DNA of 64,000 bases from Teleogryllus oceanicus (GCA_964035755.1 CAXIVR010000004.1:27537307-27601306); one strand, 5' to 3'; shown: positions 10,861-22,649, counted from the first letter of the stretch. The notes: a model not told the origin generated them from the sequence alone. Numbers and translations are program-made.

Positions 10861-11105
10861 AAAAACGTCCCCTGCTCTTCCCGTGGCTGTTCTTTTTTTC
10901 GTGTTCCCATGTTTTTTTTTGTTTTCGTCTTGTGTTTTTTTTCAGTGTGTTTGTTTTTTGGGGCCCTTTCCCTTTGTTTTTCTTGCGTTATTTGCTTTCC
11001 CTCTGTTCCCCTGTTTGTCTTTCCGTGCTTGTGTGTGGGAATTTTTTTCTTTTGGGGAAAAGCATGGTATTGGGTTTGTATGGGGGTTTTTAACCCGTCT
11101 TTGAG

Positions 11106-12175
11106 TCGTTTTTCACAACCCCCAAACAAGAAGATTACAAAAAATAAAAATGAAGAAAATTTTAATCAGTTGGGAAAAAATAGAACGTTGTTAAAAACAG
11201 TCCACGACATGACTTTTGTCAATAAGAAAAGCTTTGGGGAAAAGGTCTGCTGTTACAACGCAAAGGGAGTACTGGGAAATTTTTGGGGAAATTTTACTTC
11301 CTGTCAACTCACTGACGTGGTCTAAAAAAAGAAAATCTAATCATCTCCCAAAATTTGGGGTTGGGGAGGGTTTTTATTAAACGTCAGGTCAATTGATCCC
11401 GGTTTGGAATCAGAAACCCCTTTCTCTTTGCTCCCGGTGAAATTACTTTATTAATTTTGTATGTTCATTTTTAAACGCAATTTTGTGTGTTTATCTGCCC
11501 GTTGAATATTTATAAGTATTCTTTCGTCTAGTGTTTTTGCAATTATGGATCGCGGTTTTCGTTGTAGGCTGGGATCTGTGAAATTGACTAACAGAATTTA
11601 ATACCAGTATAAGAAAATTTTTCCAATCAAAGGGTCCCTTTTTATTACCTTCAAGAATGAAGTAAAATTTAAAATTTTTTTTTGTGAGTTATTTGTACTT
11701 TCTATCATTGATTTTTTCATTTTTTTGATGTAATGCCAATAACTATAATTTTCTTATTTAATTTAATATATTTTTTTATTTGTTTGGGTTGATTTTATGT
11801 GATATATGATTTAGGGGATGTTTATTGATTATTGCTAGTACTGTCATTTGTTTCTTTCATTTGTTTATAAGAATCTTTTGAATAAAAATTTAAAATCATT
11901 TATCTATATGATTCTAAGTCACCCGTGATAAAATATGCAAACACGAGGGAAATTTTGTTCTTGACAGTTGACGTTTTTTTTCGGTCTCTAACTCTTTTTC
12001 TTATTGTTGTCCATCCTGGTAACATCAGTTGGGGCTTCAAAATTTTTGTGTGCCTTAATATCTTTTGACTGTAATTGGGGGGTTAGTGGTCTGGGTGGTT
12101 AACCCCGAGGAATCCAGATGGAGGAAATGCAAAACGTGTGAACTAAACAATCAGCCCCAACGCTTGGCGAAACCA
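11106..12175. other. AT-rich spacer
   Basis: AT-rich sequence after the end of the minisatellite field. No repeat or domain is recognised. Confidence 0.5.
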
Positions 12176-12480
12176 AAACCCCTTGTCATTGCGTTATCCA
12201 CCCCTGGTCCACATCGCAATACTTCCCCCGAAAAACTCCCTTCTCGCTAGGGAATCCCCGGGTTTGGGGCCCTTGCCCGCGCCACTGGCCCCCCCCCTTC
12301 CCGCGAAAGCCCTTCCCCGGGGGGGCTGCCCTGGACGCCCTGGAAAAAAGGTTATGTGTCCCTGCCTTTGGGGGGTGGGGCCCCCCGCCGGGCCCGCCTT
12401 TTCCCTCCCCCCCTTCGCGAAAAAACAAAGACGACAGACCCCGCCCCTCATTCCGACTCCGGGCCCGTGCATGCAAATTT
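12176..12480. other. GC-rich island
   Basis: Abruptly GC-rich sequence with long C and G runs (for example CCCCCCCCTTCCCGCG near 12291). It could be an old GC-rich repeat. I could not match it to a family. Confidence 0.4.
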
Positions 12481-12649
12481 TTCGTAAATGGACTGAAGTT
12501 TTGCAGAGGTTCTTCCGATCTAGTCACAATCACCCTCTTCCGATTCCATCGCCCGGTGCACAATTCATCATCTTCAGAATCGAAAATGATATTGACATTG
12601 TCTGTACTGCGTTCTTTCAGAGATAAGCCAAGTTTTAGGTCGTGTAATT

Positions 12650-13480
12650 ATCGAAGCAATTTCTCATTCCGGAGAAGCGAGTTGAGTGACTGAGGGGTGG
12701 CAGAGAGATAAAGATAGCTGAGGAGGAGGAAGGAAGGTCGGATGAGGTGACGGCGCGGGCATTGCGCGCAGAGAGGGAGAGGGAAAATCGATCTCTTGCG
12801 GGAGTACGGAGGCTGTAGGGGTGAGTGGAGCGGAGAAAGGTGGGGAATGAACGGACGCGAGGCACTAGGTTGGGGACGTGGAGAGGGTGTGGCGAGGGGG
12901 AGGGGCGTGGCAAGAAGGAGGAGGTACGTTGTGAGGTGGGGACATTGAGAGGAAGGGGCGTGGCGGAGGGAAGGAACGTGGCGAGAGGACGTGGAGAGTG
13001 GAGGGCGTGGCGAAGAGGAGGAGGTACGTTGTGAGGGTGGGGACATTGAGAGGAAGGGGCGTGGCGAGAGGAAGGAACGTGGCGAGGAGGGACGTGGAGA
13101 GTGGAGGGGGCGTGGCGAAGAGGAGGAGGAGTACGTTGTGAGGTGGGGACATTGAGGAAGGGGGGGTGGGGAGAGGGAAGGGACGTGACGAGGAGGGTCG
13201 TGGAGAGGGGAGAGGGCGTGGCGAGGAGGAGGAGGTACGTTGTGAGGCTGGGGACATTGAGAGGAAGGGGCGTGGCGAGGAGGGACACAGGAGGAGGAGT
13301 GTGCAGTGGAGATGGCGTGGCGGGGAAGATAGCCAGGCGAGAGGAGGGAGCATGGCGCGAAATGATGTGGCGAGGGTGGGACTGAAGGCAGGGGCGTCAC
13401 AAGGGTAGGGGCATCGGGAGGCGCGTGGGGAGCTTGCGGATCGGGCAGGATGGCTATCGGCGTAAAGCCGGCCTTCAATC
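12650..13480. repeat. GA-rich minisatellite, unit about 100-108 bp
   Basis: The landmark GTACGTTGTGAGG occurs at about 12923, 13023, 13131 and 13235, giving periods of 100, 108 and 104 bp. Each unit also holds GGGGACATTGAG, AGGAAGGGGCGTGGCGAG and one or more sub-repeats of GGCGAGGAGG type. The outer parts (12650-12830 and 13330-13480) are decayed units. The Pro/Ser/Thr-rich frames on the minus strand are repeat translation, not genes. Confidence 0.88.
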
Positions 13481-15000
13481 AGCAGTAACCGGCCCGCGCG
13501 GGCGGCCGCGACGGTCCGCCAGCCGAGTCGCTTTCCATGGCGGAGGGCCGTTTGATGGAGCGGCCGATCGTAAAGCGCTGGGGTGGGGCGGGGACGAACT
13601 GTGAGGCAGCGCAGCAGAGGCGGTGGTAGCACTGAGCGAGGCAAGGGAAGAATGAAGGTATCGGCTGTAGAGAGGTGGAGGTGAAAAAGAGATGGAGTTG
13701 GAGAATGAGATGAGATTGGTGGCGTACATTCTATGCCTGAAACACATTGTCTGAGATGATGGGTTTCTTACAGAGCAAAGACGATGAAAACAATTCACGG
13801 CTATTGAAGAGAATGCGGTCTTTAGTAGAATTTGTGGATTATTTTCAGTAGAGACTCTGGCTTTAGAAAGGTAACTGGTCTATCATAAGAAGTAGAGAGT
13901 ATTGTAGTAGGATCCTGAGAGACAAGTGCGAATATATTAAAAATTTGAATAGTATTTATGAAAGAGGAACATAAAAATATAAATCAATTGCAGATGATAC
14001 ACAGCTGTAAGCTAAATAACGACATAGTGTTAATTAATTGTAGATGAGATAAAGGTGACACAAAGGAAATGAACGCAAGTCAGAAATTGATGAAGAAACA
14101 GAAATGCTCTTGATGTAATGGTGAAACGATGACGCTTAGCAAAGATGCAGAAAACAAAGGAATTTATATTACCAGGCGAAGATATACTGCTCCTTAAAAT
14201 AGTAAGTACTAGATTTTAAGTGTCAATTGCAGAAGTAGTAGTTGGAACTGACAGAATACCTTTGCGTTTACAATATCAACGGTGGAATCAATTATGAAGT
14301 GGTACACTTTATTTTTCCTTGCAATTAATAGACGTGTGTGTAAGTCATGCATATTGCATTGAAAGAAGGTGCTCATATTTCGTGTCAAAACGGAATTCTT
14401 CTGTCTCGCCCCCGCCAGCTGTCCTGTGTTCCAGCTCCCCGAGGCCCAGGACGATTGCGTGTGAGCGCGGAGGAGGACGCGCGGAGGGTAGGTCCCGAGG
14501 CTCCGTGACCACCTCGTCTCGCCGGATCCGAGGGCCGCGCCCGGCGTGAACCGGTTTAGGTCACCCCCCCCACCCCACCCAGCGCTCTCGCCGCCGCTGA
14601 CCGGCGTTGCCTTCCCAATGCCATCACACGCCTATCGTCCTCGCCCATTCCAAGTCTCAGGCTCCTAAGTCCTGGCAATTTCCCCATTCCGCATTACCCG
14701 TTCACCCCAGTAACACCCAGTCAACTTATTCTATTGGGGTTCTCTCACTTCATTTTGTTCTCTGGCATCGCAGTTGCCAGTGCACTATGGGTAAAGCTAA
14801 TTTCCCCTCCCTCCCCATCTTGCCCGCCACCTCTCGATGGTCGTTGGTACCTCACACATCGGGCCTCCTCATTGCTTCTGCAACTTCCTATGACGTGCAA
14901 TATATTCCCCGGATAGGTTGTCTTAAGTCATCAAATTGAGCATCCAACAATACCATATGTCCTGTCACATTTGTTTATCCCTTTGTGTCTTGTAATCAAC
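13481..15000. other. Mixed spacer with short GC-rich patches
   Basis: AT-rich except for GC-rich patches at 13490-13640 and 14400-14600. No coding or RNA feature is supported. Confidence 0.45.
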
Positions 15001-15450
15001 AATATCTTGAATTATGACGCATCTCTGCAGTGCTTCCTTCGTCCCCACCACCCCATCGCCTGTCGGCCTGATGTCGTCCTCGCCGGTTCCGTCGTAATCA
15101 CCCCCATCGCCGCGCCGAGCCTCGCCGACTGCGCGGGGTGGGAGGGGCCGTATGGCAACAGCGCGGGCGGGGGCCCCCCTCCGCACGGCCCCCAAAATAC
15201 TCACCGGCCGGAAATTCCCGTTACCTCCATCCCCACCGCCGCGCCGCCGGCACGCCTACCGCCGCCACCGCCGCCCCGCCGTCCTCGCCGCCGGATGGGA
15301 TACCGGAGGCTCTGTCGCCTGCGTTGCCGGCACGGAGCCCGGTTCGAGGCCCGGCTGAGCAAGCCCGCCTACCGCCGCTACCACGTCATCGCTCCTACCC
15401 GTCAGCGCCCCCCGCACCATCCCCGCCCACCGCCGCCCCATTGCACCATC
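15001..15450. other. GC-rich flank of the hexanucleotide array
   Basis: CpG-rich sequence with increasing CCGCC/CACCG words towards the array. It is probably mutated array or its GC-rich neighbourhood. Confidence 0.45.
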
Positions 15451-15586
15451 ATTGCACGCTCCACCGCCGCCGCCGCCGCCGCCGCAGCCGCCACCGCCAC
15501 CGCCACCCCACCGCCACCGCCACCGCCACCGCCACCGCCACCGCCACCGCCACCGCCACCGCACGCCACCGCCACCGCCACCGCCA

Positions 15587-15621
<35 letters not shown>

Positions 15622-16300
15622 GCCACCGCCACCGCCACCGCCACCGCCGCCACCGCCACCCCCCCGCCACCGCCACCGCCACAGCCGCCGCCCCGCCACC
15701 GCCCCGCCACCCCCCCACCGCCACCGCCGCCACCGCCACCGCCACCGGCACCGCCACCGCCACGGCACCGGCACCGCCCCCCCACCGCCGCCGCCGCCGC
15801 CGCCGCCACCCCCACCGCCCCGCCCCGCCGCCCCCGCCCCACCGCCACCGCACCGCCGGCCGCCCCACCGCCACCGCCCCCAAACCGCACCCCGCCCCAC
15901 CGCCACCGCCACCGCCACCGCCACCGCCACCGCCACCGCCGCCCCGCCCCCGCCACCGCCGCCACCGCCACCCCGCCACCGCCACCGCCACCGCCACCCC
16001 CCACCGCCGCCACCGCCACCGCCCCCGCCACCGCCCCCGCCACCGCCCCCGCCACCGCCGCCCCCGCCGCCGCCGCCGCCGCCGCCACGCCACAGTCGCC
16101 TCCACCGCCACCCCACACCACCGCCCCCGCACCGTTGGCACCGCCACCGCCGCCGTCATCGCCACCGTCATCGCCAGCCACCGCCACCGCCACCGCCACC
16201 GCCGCAGCCCCCCCGCCACTGGGGGCACCGCCACGCCGTCATCCCCGCCACCGCCACCACACCTTACCACCACCGCTACCGCCCCCTGCCGCCGCCACTA
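15451..16300 (+). repeat. (CCACCG)n hexanucleotide array
   Basis: Long runs of CCACCG with CCGCCG, CCCCCG and CGGCAC interruptions. The pure unit has no T, so plus frames have no stops. The complement has no A, so minus frames have none either. The six frames read as Pro-Pro, His-Arg and Ala-Thr on plus and Gly-Gly, Val-Ala and Trp-Arg on minus. The 250-450 codon frames are therefore artefacts. Confidence 0.95.
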
Positions 16301-16560
16301 CTGCTGAATATTTGGGGGCGGACGCGCCGAGTTAGCGCGCTGGATGGACGGCCTGTGCTGCGGTGTGCCGGATCGCGACCTCGGCGCTGCAGCCCTTGGA
16401 CGCCCTGGCGTGGATGCACTCCGCCGAAGGGCCCTGGCGCGAGCCTCCGCTCGATTACTCGCTAAGTGGTTGAGACGCCGTCGCGTAGGAGAACGCGCCT
16501 CGCCTCGCCCCCGGGCCTGGTGGCGTGGTCCTGTGCCGCTGCCTGGGCAACGCCTGGAAA
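16301..16560. other. GC-rich island
   Basis: CpG-rich unique-looking sequence to the right of the hexanucleotide array. A 201-codon frame at 16344-16949 starts here and runs on into AT-rich sequence. Its composition changes abruptly at that border and it has no recognisable domain, so I do not call it a gene. Confidence 0.4.
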
Positions 16561-17880
16561 TAATGGCGGCCGTTATTGTTGATTTCCTGGCGGGGGTGAT
16601 GTTCATCCCCGCACGAATTACCTCCATGACAGTCTCTGCACTGGCTGTTTTAAATGAAATAGAAGTCTCCTCTAGGAATGAAGTTATAAATGTGAAAACA
16701 CCTGCTCGTCGTAAGTCAATTAACACGCGCCTTGTCTTACAAGTTTCTATTTTTAGGAAAAACTATGTTCTAGGATATGTCTATATTTTTAACGAATTCC
16801 CAAAGATGTATTTAAAGCAACATTTAGAACAATATTCAGAAATCAAACAAAGTTTCAGTGTCAATCAATTTTCGTTCTGCGAGACTGCAAATAATGATAT
16901 TAATATCGAACACAGAACATTCTGTGTACACATACAAGTGTACTTGTAAACAAAGTATATATTGTGAATTAGCATCTGAGTAAATAAAAATCTATAACTA
17001 GTACTTTACACGAGAAACTTCTATTTAGGCCCTACTGCGAAAGACTTTTAACTGTGACACAAGGTTCAACATTATAAAGCGAATGTGTTTAAATTTTTTG
17101 GCATCATTATTGACGGTCGTTTTTAAATTTTCCCCAAATCATCTCTATTATAATTCAATTGTCATCACCATTATTTTTTAATGAAAAAAGAATAATAATG
17201 ATTGTTAACTACGATCAAATTTGGTGAGAAATTCAACCCATTTCTATGTATACTATGTCATATTATTCGCCACCAACCCCCCCTTCCATTCACTTCGTTA
17301 GGCCGAGTGGAAGGGAGCTGTATCCCGCAGGTTGTAAGAAGTGAAGTGATGAAGCGATGAACCGTTCGCGGGTGCTTGCTGCTGACAAAATGTCACCGGC
17401 CGGCAGCCGTCGGCCAACAAGGTGGGTCGCTCCAAAGCGCTGCCTCAGCTGACAAGCCAATCGCCGCGCCATCGTCGGCTGGATCCCAACCCCGCCCAAT
17501 CAATTGCTGGCTTCTCCACATCCAGGACCCAACACGATAATTTCTCTAAACCTTCAGTCTCTGAAAGCTATTCTACGGCAGCAACCATTGCGTTTCTTGA
17601 TACTTTATCAAATTTTTTATTTTATTTTTTCATCGGCCCCATTCAGAATCTATAGTGACGACCTCCTGCTATCTTCCACTGTTAAGCGTCTTCTTGGTAA
17701 TTACCTGATTGCCTTCAGCTTTCGCATTCGATCGTGACTCTTGTATCGATATCTTCACTTACCCCCTCTCCCGTCGAATGCGCCCGGCTGCCAGCCCCGT
17801 CGCCGCCTCGCCTCGCCTGGCCTCGGCCAGGCAGGCCACCGCAGCGCTGAACGTCTCTAACAGCCGCCGCCAATGCTTGT
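16561..17880. other. AT-rich spacer
   Basis: No repeat, RNA gene or coding domain is seen. A YY1-like AATGGCGGCCG occurs at 16562 but has no supporting context. Confidence 0.45.
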
Positions 17881-18220
17881 CCAAGTCCGGGCAGGGAAAT
17901 AAAGGGCGGCGCGCGGACCCCCCGCCGGCTGGAGGCGCGGGGGGCGGGGCGGCGGGGGGAGGCGCGGGCGGCGTGGGGCGGCGCGGGCGGGCTCGACCCA
18001 GGGTTTTGTGCAGCGCCGTCGGCGGTTGAGGCGGTGGGTGCGGGAGGCGGGGACGTGGGTCCAGCCCTCAGCGGCAAGCGCGCGGGCGGCATCACGTCCG
18101 AGGGAGCGGGGCGCGGGGGCGGGGCCCTATTGTGCGTTCGGGCGCCCCCGATCGTGTCGACACGGCCGCGAAGCCCAGGCGGCTGCGACGATGTAAGACG
18201 TCGACAGGCCGGCTGAAGAG
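17881..18220. other. CpG-rich island
   Basis: Dense CG dinucleotides and G runs between AT-rich sequence and the GGTGGC field. It has the composition of a CpG island, but no transcript can be supported from sequence alone. Confidence 0.4.
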
Positions 18221-18985
18221 TGGGATGAGGCGAGCAAACAGCTGCAGGAGGGGATGGTGATGGCCGACGCGGCGGCAAGTGGGGTGGGAAAGAAGTGGAG
18301 GTTGTGGAGGCATCGGCTGGAGCGGCGGTGATGCCTGTGGCGATAGTGGTGGGTGGCGAAGTTTGGCGACGACGGTGACGATGCCGTTGTTGGCGAAGTC
18401 GGTAATGAGGCGGGGGGAGTGGGAAGGGTGGTGATGTCGCTGGTTTTCTCCAGCGGCGATTTGCACTATTTCTGGCATACAACAAGTAGTATGTCTGATG
18501 CGGCAGAAATGGAATGGTCGGAAATGGACGAGGCGGAGGGACTCATTTGGAAGCAGCGATATTAGTAAAGGGGTGGCGGTGCTGTGCGACGGGCTAGAGC
18601 CGGTGACGCCGGCGTGCCAGGTCGGGCGGCGGTTCAAATTGATCGGTTTGGGCGTACGATGCTGGGAATGGGGAGTCACGGGAGCAATGCGTTGACAGAT
18701 AATTCACCATGGGGGTTACAAATGCTTTGAACTGTTGAAAAAATTCCTGTTAGATTTGCTAATGTCACAGCCATGGATACGACAAAGAATCTAGGGGAAG
18801 TTGATATTATTGAGCACAAAAAAGCTCTTCTGGCATTACATCTGTTATTTGGAAAGATTGGAAAAATACTATTCTCGATATGAGATCAAAACATTACTCA
18901 TTTCTGTGCGGCGTGTGGTCTACATTAAAATTCCTTGGGGTTTGAGTGCATCAAGCGACCGGATCGTGAAGGAAGAGGATGGACA
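18221..18985. other. Degenerate GATGGCG/GGTGGCG sequence then AT-rich gap
   Basis: Positions 18221-18440 carry scattered GGTGATGGC-like words, probably old array. Positions 18690-18960 are AT-rich and featureless. Confidence 0.45.
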
Positions 18986-20030
18986 ATGGCGCGGGCTTTA
19001 ACGGCGGTGGTGGTGTACTGTTGGCACTGACACCAGCGGTGACGGTGACGGTGGTGGTGGCGCTGGCAGTAGCAATAGCGCTCACGGTAGCGGTGGTAAC
19101 GGTGGCACTGAAAGTAGCGGTTGCGGTGACGCTGCTGGAAGGGGTGGCGTTGACGGTGGCGCTGGTGTGACGATGGATTGGCGGTGGTAATGGTGGTGGT
19201 TGGGCGGCCGAGGCTGGTAACCTGGCGTCACGATCCGGTGATGCGACGTGACGCAAGGTCGGTAGCGATCGATATGGTGATACGGCGGTATCGTGAGGGT
19301 GGTGTATGGGCGACAGAGGCGGTGATGCTGAGTGGCGGAGTGGTGGCAGAGCATTGCACGGGCGGTAGCGGTGACTGGCGGGCGGTGGGGTGGCGGAGGC
19401 GGTGGCGGGGGCGGTGGCGGTGGCGGTGGCGGTGGCGTGGGCTTTGGCGGTGGCGGTGGCAGTGGCGGTGGCGGTGGCGGTGGCGGTGGCGGTGGCGGTG
19501 GCGGTGGCGGTGCGGGGTGCGGTAGCGTGGCGGTGGCGGGGGGGTGGCGGTGGCGGTGGCGGTGCGGTAGCGGTAGCGGTAGCGGTAGCGTACGGTGGCG
19601 GTGGCGGTGGCGGTGGCGGTGGCGGTACGGTAGGTAGCGGTGGGTGGCGGTGGCGGTGGCGGTGGCGGGGGCGTGGCGCTGGCGGTGGCGGTGGCGATGG
19701 CTGGTGGTGGTAAAGACGGTGGCGGTGGCGATGACGGTGGGGGTGGTAAGTCGGTGGCGGTGGCGATGACGTAGCGGTGGCGGTGAGTTATCGGTACCAT
19801 TGCGCTGACAATAACGTTGCGCTCCATGGCGCTGTTGTGGCGGTGGCGGTTGCGTTGGCGCTGGCGGTAGCGCTGGCGTTGATGGTGTGGTGGCGGTGGT
19901 GGTGAAGCGGCGAGCGCTGGGTCTGAGGCTGGCGGTAACGCTGCTGCGACGATGGCGTTCGGTGGCGGTGGCGGTGGCAGAGGCGTGGCGGTGGTTTTAA
20001 AGGCTGTGGCAAGGGCAATGGCATGGCTGG
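18986..20030 (-). repeat. (GGTGGC)n hexanucleotide array, inverse of the array at 15.45 kb
   Basis: The purest part (19380-19690) is GGTGGC repeated with GGTAGC and GGGGGC variants. The flanks at 18986-19330 and 19690-20030 are decayed copies. GGTGGC is the reverse complement of GCCACC, so this is the same repeat family in the opposite orientation to 15451-16300. Long Gly-, Val/Ala- and Trp/Arg-repeat frames here are artefacts. Confidence 0.93.
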
Positions 20031-20900
20031 CATAACTGGTGGTGATGAAGGAGGTGGCGGTGATGGTGATGCTGTTGACGGTAGCTAGGAGGGTAGTGTA
20101 TTGAAGGCGGTCCCGGGTGTCTGCGCGACGTGGTGGAAAATCTTTGGCTCTGACGATGGCCATGATTGTTGGCGATGATGAAGCAGGGAGAGTAAAAAAG
20201 GTGTTTGAGTGATGGGGCCCGTGGTGAGGCGACGATGAAGGTTCTGGCCGTCGGTTTGGAGATGACGTGGCTGTGGGTGTGGCCGGGTCGTGCCAGTGAT
20301 GGTGATGCAGTGGCGATATTTTGAGTTTCCCGTGGCAGTGGGGTGATGAAGGCAGCGTTGATGGCTGTAGTTAGACAATGGCTATCGAATAGTATGGTTA
20401 GAAGGTAATGGGGTGACGATGGCTTTGGGGTAGCCGCTGCGATGACGAGTGAAGGCGGTAATTGTGACGATGGTCGGTGGCTGTAGTTGGGGACAATGGC
20501 TGTCGGAATGGGATGGTTAGGGAAAGGGGATGGGTGACTGTGAGATGGACATGGCGGTAGCGGTGGTGGTGGAGGGTGAAGGCGATGATTGTGACGATGG
20601 CCTGGCGGTTTGTGGGTTTTCGTTGGCGGCGGGAAAGGGTTTGGAAGTGGTGGAGTGGCGATGGCCATGATGGTGGCCGGGGCGGCAAAGTGCGTGCACT
20701 GACGATGGCCGTGGCGGTGGCGTTGATGATGGTTGGGTGGTGAAGTTGACGATGGCCGTAGTGTTATGCCGATGACCCCCACAGTGGTGATTGCAGTGGT
20801 GGCTAACGCGGGAGGTGTCGGAGGCGCGCGTGAAGGGTGGAGATGGGCGGCGGTGGCTGTCAGGGCAGCGGGGGGGGGGGCGGCGGCCGGTCTGCAGCCG
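20031..20900 (-). repeat. Strongly decayed GGTGATGGC satellite
   Basis: Words such as GACGATGGC, GGTGGTGATG and GATGGCCATG recur every 6-30 bases with no strict period. The pattern suggests an old extension of the (GGTGGC)n array changed mainly at CpG sites. The long minus-strand frame at 19997-21040 follows from this composition. Confidence 0.65.
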
Positions 20901-21130
20901 TGGTTTCCCAACAAGTCCAACTTATAATGAACGGCCGCTGGCGACCGCGCCCCAAGCGTGGCGTCGCGACGGGCCCGGGGGCGGGGGGCGAAACGCGGCG
21001 CCACGCCCCGCCACGCCCTTCCCGCACCAAAGCGGCCCATTAGTGGGCGCGGGCGGTCTAGGCGCGACAGCTGACGCGCAACGTAATCTCGAGATCCTCG
21101 CCGCTGCGGCCTGATTGGTTAAACTTCTCG
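20901..21130. other. GC-rich island
   Basis: CpG-rich sequence to the right of the decayed satellite. No gene is supported. Confidence 0.4.
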
Positions 21131-21169
21131 GTACGGAATGTAATGGAGGCACCCGGGTTTGGGGGCGGA

Positions 21170-21430
21170 TAAAGTTTTATTTTTATTTATTTAATGGAAT
21201 TATTCAGCCAAATTAGAAACTTGATCCAGTGGCTGGGCCGAAGCCCTTTGCCATTACAATACCACATTCTACCGAGTTCTAACCTTTCGCCTTCTGGTAT
21301 TCACCCCAAATGGTCTCTCCATCGCCTCAAAGCCGCGGAAACGAGACCATAAAGGGACGACTGAGGAAAAACCCTGAAGGGAAAAACCCGCCGTCAGAAA
21401 CCGAGTACATGCTACTCTATCGTTTTTAGA
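21170..21430 (-). mobile_element. Possible LINE 3' end with (TAAA)-type tail
   Basis: On the minus strand this segment runs through moderately GC-rich sequence and ends TTCCATTAAATAAATAAAAA (complement of 21176-21199). Such a TAAA-rich terminus is common at the 3' ends of non-LTR retrotransposons. It lies downstream, in the minus direction, of the LINE at 21.9-25.26 kb and might be that element's own 3' end. No homology search supports this yet. Confidence 0.35.
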
Positions 21431-21900
21431 CTATTTATTTGGCGCGGCGTCAGGCATTCTCCTTCCAGTGTTTGGCCTCCACCGCACCTGAAAACAAACA
21501 GCACCACAGAAAATCGTCCCCACCAACGCCTCTGCCCTAACCTTTTCGATTCCCTTCCTTCGCCCTAATGTCTTTATTTTAGCCGTTTCCTTTTATTTTA
21601 TTTTAATTTAATTTTTTTAATTTATTTAACTTATTTTAATTAATTTAATTTTAATTGATATAACTTATTTTAATTTTTTTAACTTGTTTTAAATTTTTAA
21701 TTTTAATTTATTTAACTTATTTTAATTATTTTAAGTTAATATATATATATATATATTTTATTGACTTATTTATCTACTTATACTTAACAATTGACTACAA
21801 TTTATAACTTTTTTATTTATTTTTTTTTTTGTACTGTTTACTAACCTAAACATAACTTACTGACTAACTTAATTTGTTAGTTTATTGATTTATTACATAT
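21431..21900. other. AT-rich spacer with ATTTTAATTTA repeats
   Basis: Runs of TTTAATTTA and a short (AT)n near 21740. It may be decayed 3' untranslated sequence of the adjacent LINE. Confidence 0.45.
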
Positions 21901-21911
21901 TTCTCTCCAGT

Positions 21912-22200
21912 CTAGGCTCTGCTCGTACTAACCACTGCTGTTTTCCCACTCCTTAATTTCCGTTTCTCTAGTGGTCGAACCTTTCCGAGAAATGTTCCTA
22001 ATTCTTTCATGAAGTTAGCTCTTTTTTCCCCCAGAATGTTTTGGGCGCGTTCGTTCCTATGTTGGTAAATAATTTCCCATTCCATCCATTTTCCTCTCAA
22101 GTTTCGGTCGACTGCAAATTAAAAGGATATGGATCCAGTCTTCCCCCATCACCGCAAAGCACACAGATCCATTACCATTCGGTCCTTTAATCTACGTTTT
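21912..22200 (-). pseudogene. LINE C-terminal region, broken
   Basis: Minus-strand frames read EDWIHILLICSRPKLERK, which resembles the HLLxCPxxxxxR segment near the end of many LINE proteins. A 62-codon frame (22100-21912) rich in Lys, Arg and Glu follows. This is the last recognisable coding piece of the element. Confidence 0.55.
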
Positions 22201-22649
22201 CATCCACCCCGACCCTGACAAGCGTATCCCCTCTTGCGTCCTTCTGCAGGGGTTTACGTAACGTTCGAACCCATAACGGACTCGCGTGGTTGCGCAAGCG
22301 AATTTTTCGGCCGTTGCTGCCAGGATCTCTTGCCTTTTAATATCCGCAATCTATCCGAAATTAACCGTTCTATGTCACGTGTTCCCCCATCTCCCCCCAT
22401 TTCCGGAAGCGTTCCCAGACCTGAACGTTCCAGTAGCAGTTTAATTTTATACGACCAGTAGCGTTGGTTTCTTCCCGTAACTGCACCGAAAACATCTATT
22501 TATAAGTGATCAGCCTGTACCTGCTAATTTAATCAAAGTTTAATGGTTTCATTTTAAATCTTTCCAATTCCTACCTACGACTCTTTGGACTCCGGCATTT
22601 TGCGAATCTAGAACTCGAAAAATTAATTTGAAAAAATCTGTTTCGGCGC

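Larger units (their letters stand above)
1640..11105. repeat. 9.5-kb T/C-rich minisatellite field
   Basis: Nearly the whole interval is built from short degenerate units sharing a core like GT-[T/A]-CGTCTTTCC on the plus strand. Unit length and detail change from block to block (17 bp, 16 bp, about 14-15 bp, about 18 bp). The plus strand is strongly depleted in A. This explains the many long open frames on both strands, which encode only Phe/Leu/Cys/Ser-rich or Lys/Arg/Thr-rich repeats and are not genes. The best-preserved blocks are listed separately. The rest (for example 4430-6140, 7509-8140 and 8870-9350) is too decayed for a clear unit. Confidence 0.85.

Noticed and set aside
8877..11325. 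Frames of 368 and 442 codons that look like membrane proteins
   Set aside because: Phe/Leu/Ser/Val-rich only because the T/C-rich repeat encodes such residues. No conserved domain is present and several frames are open together.
14971..16465. Frames of 454, 389, 337 and 286 codons (Pro, His-Arg, Gly repeats)
   Set aside because: Translation of a T-free hexanucleotide array. Dipeptide polymers in all six frames show there is no real gene.
16344..16949. 201-codon frame starting in a GC-rich island
   Set aside because: Composition switches from Arg/Ala-rich to AT-rich at the island border, with no domain and no exon signals.
19228..21040. Frames of 311 and 347 codons on the minus strand
   Set aside because: Translation of the (GGTGGC)n array and its decayed extension, with no domain.
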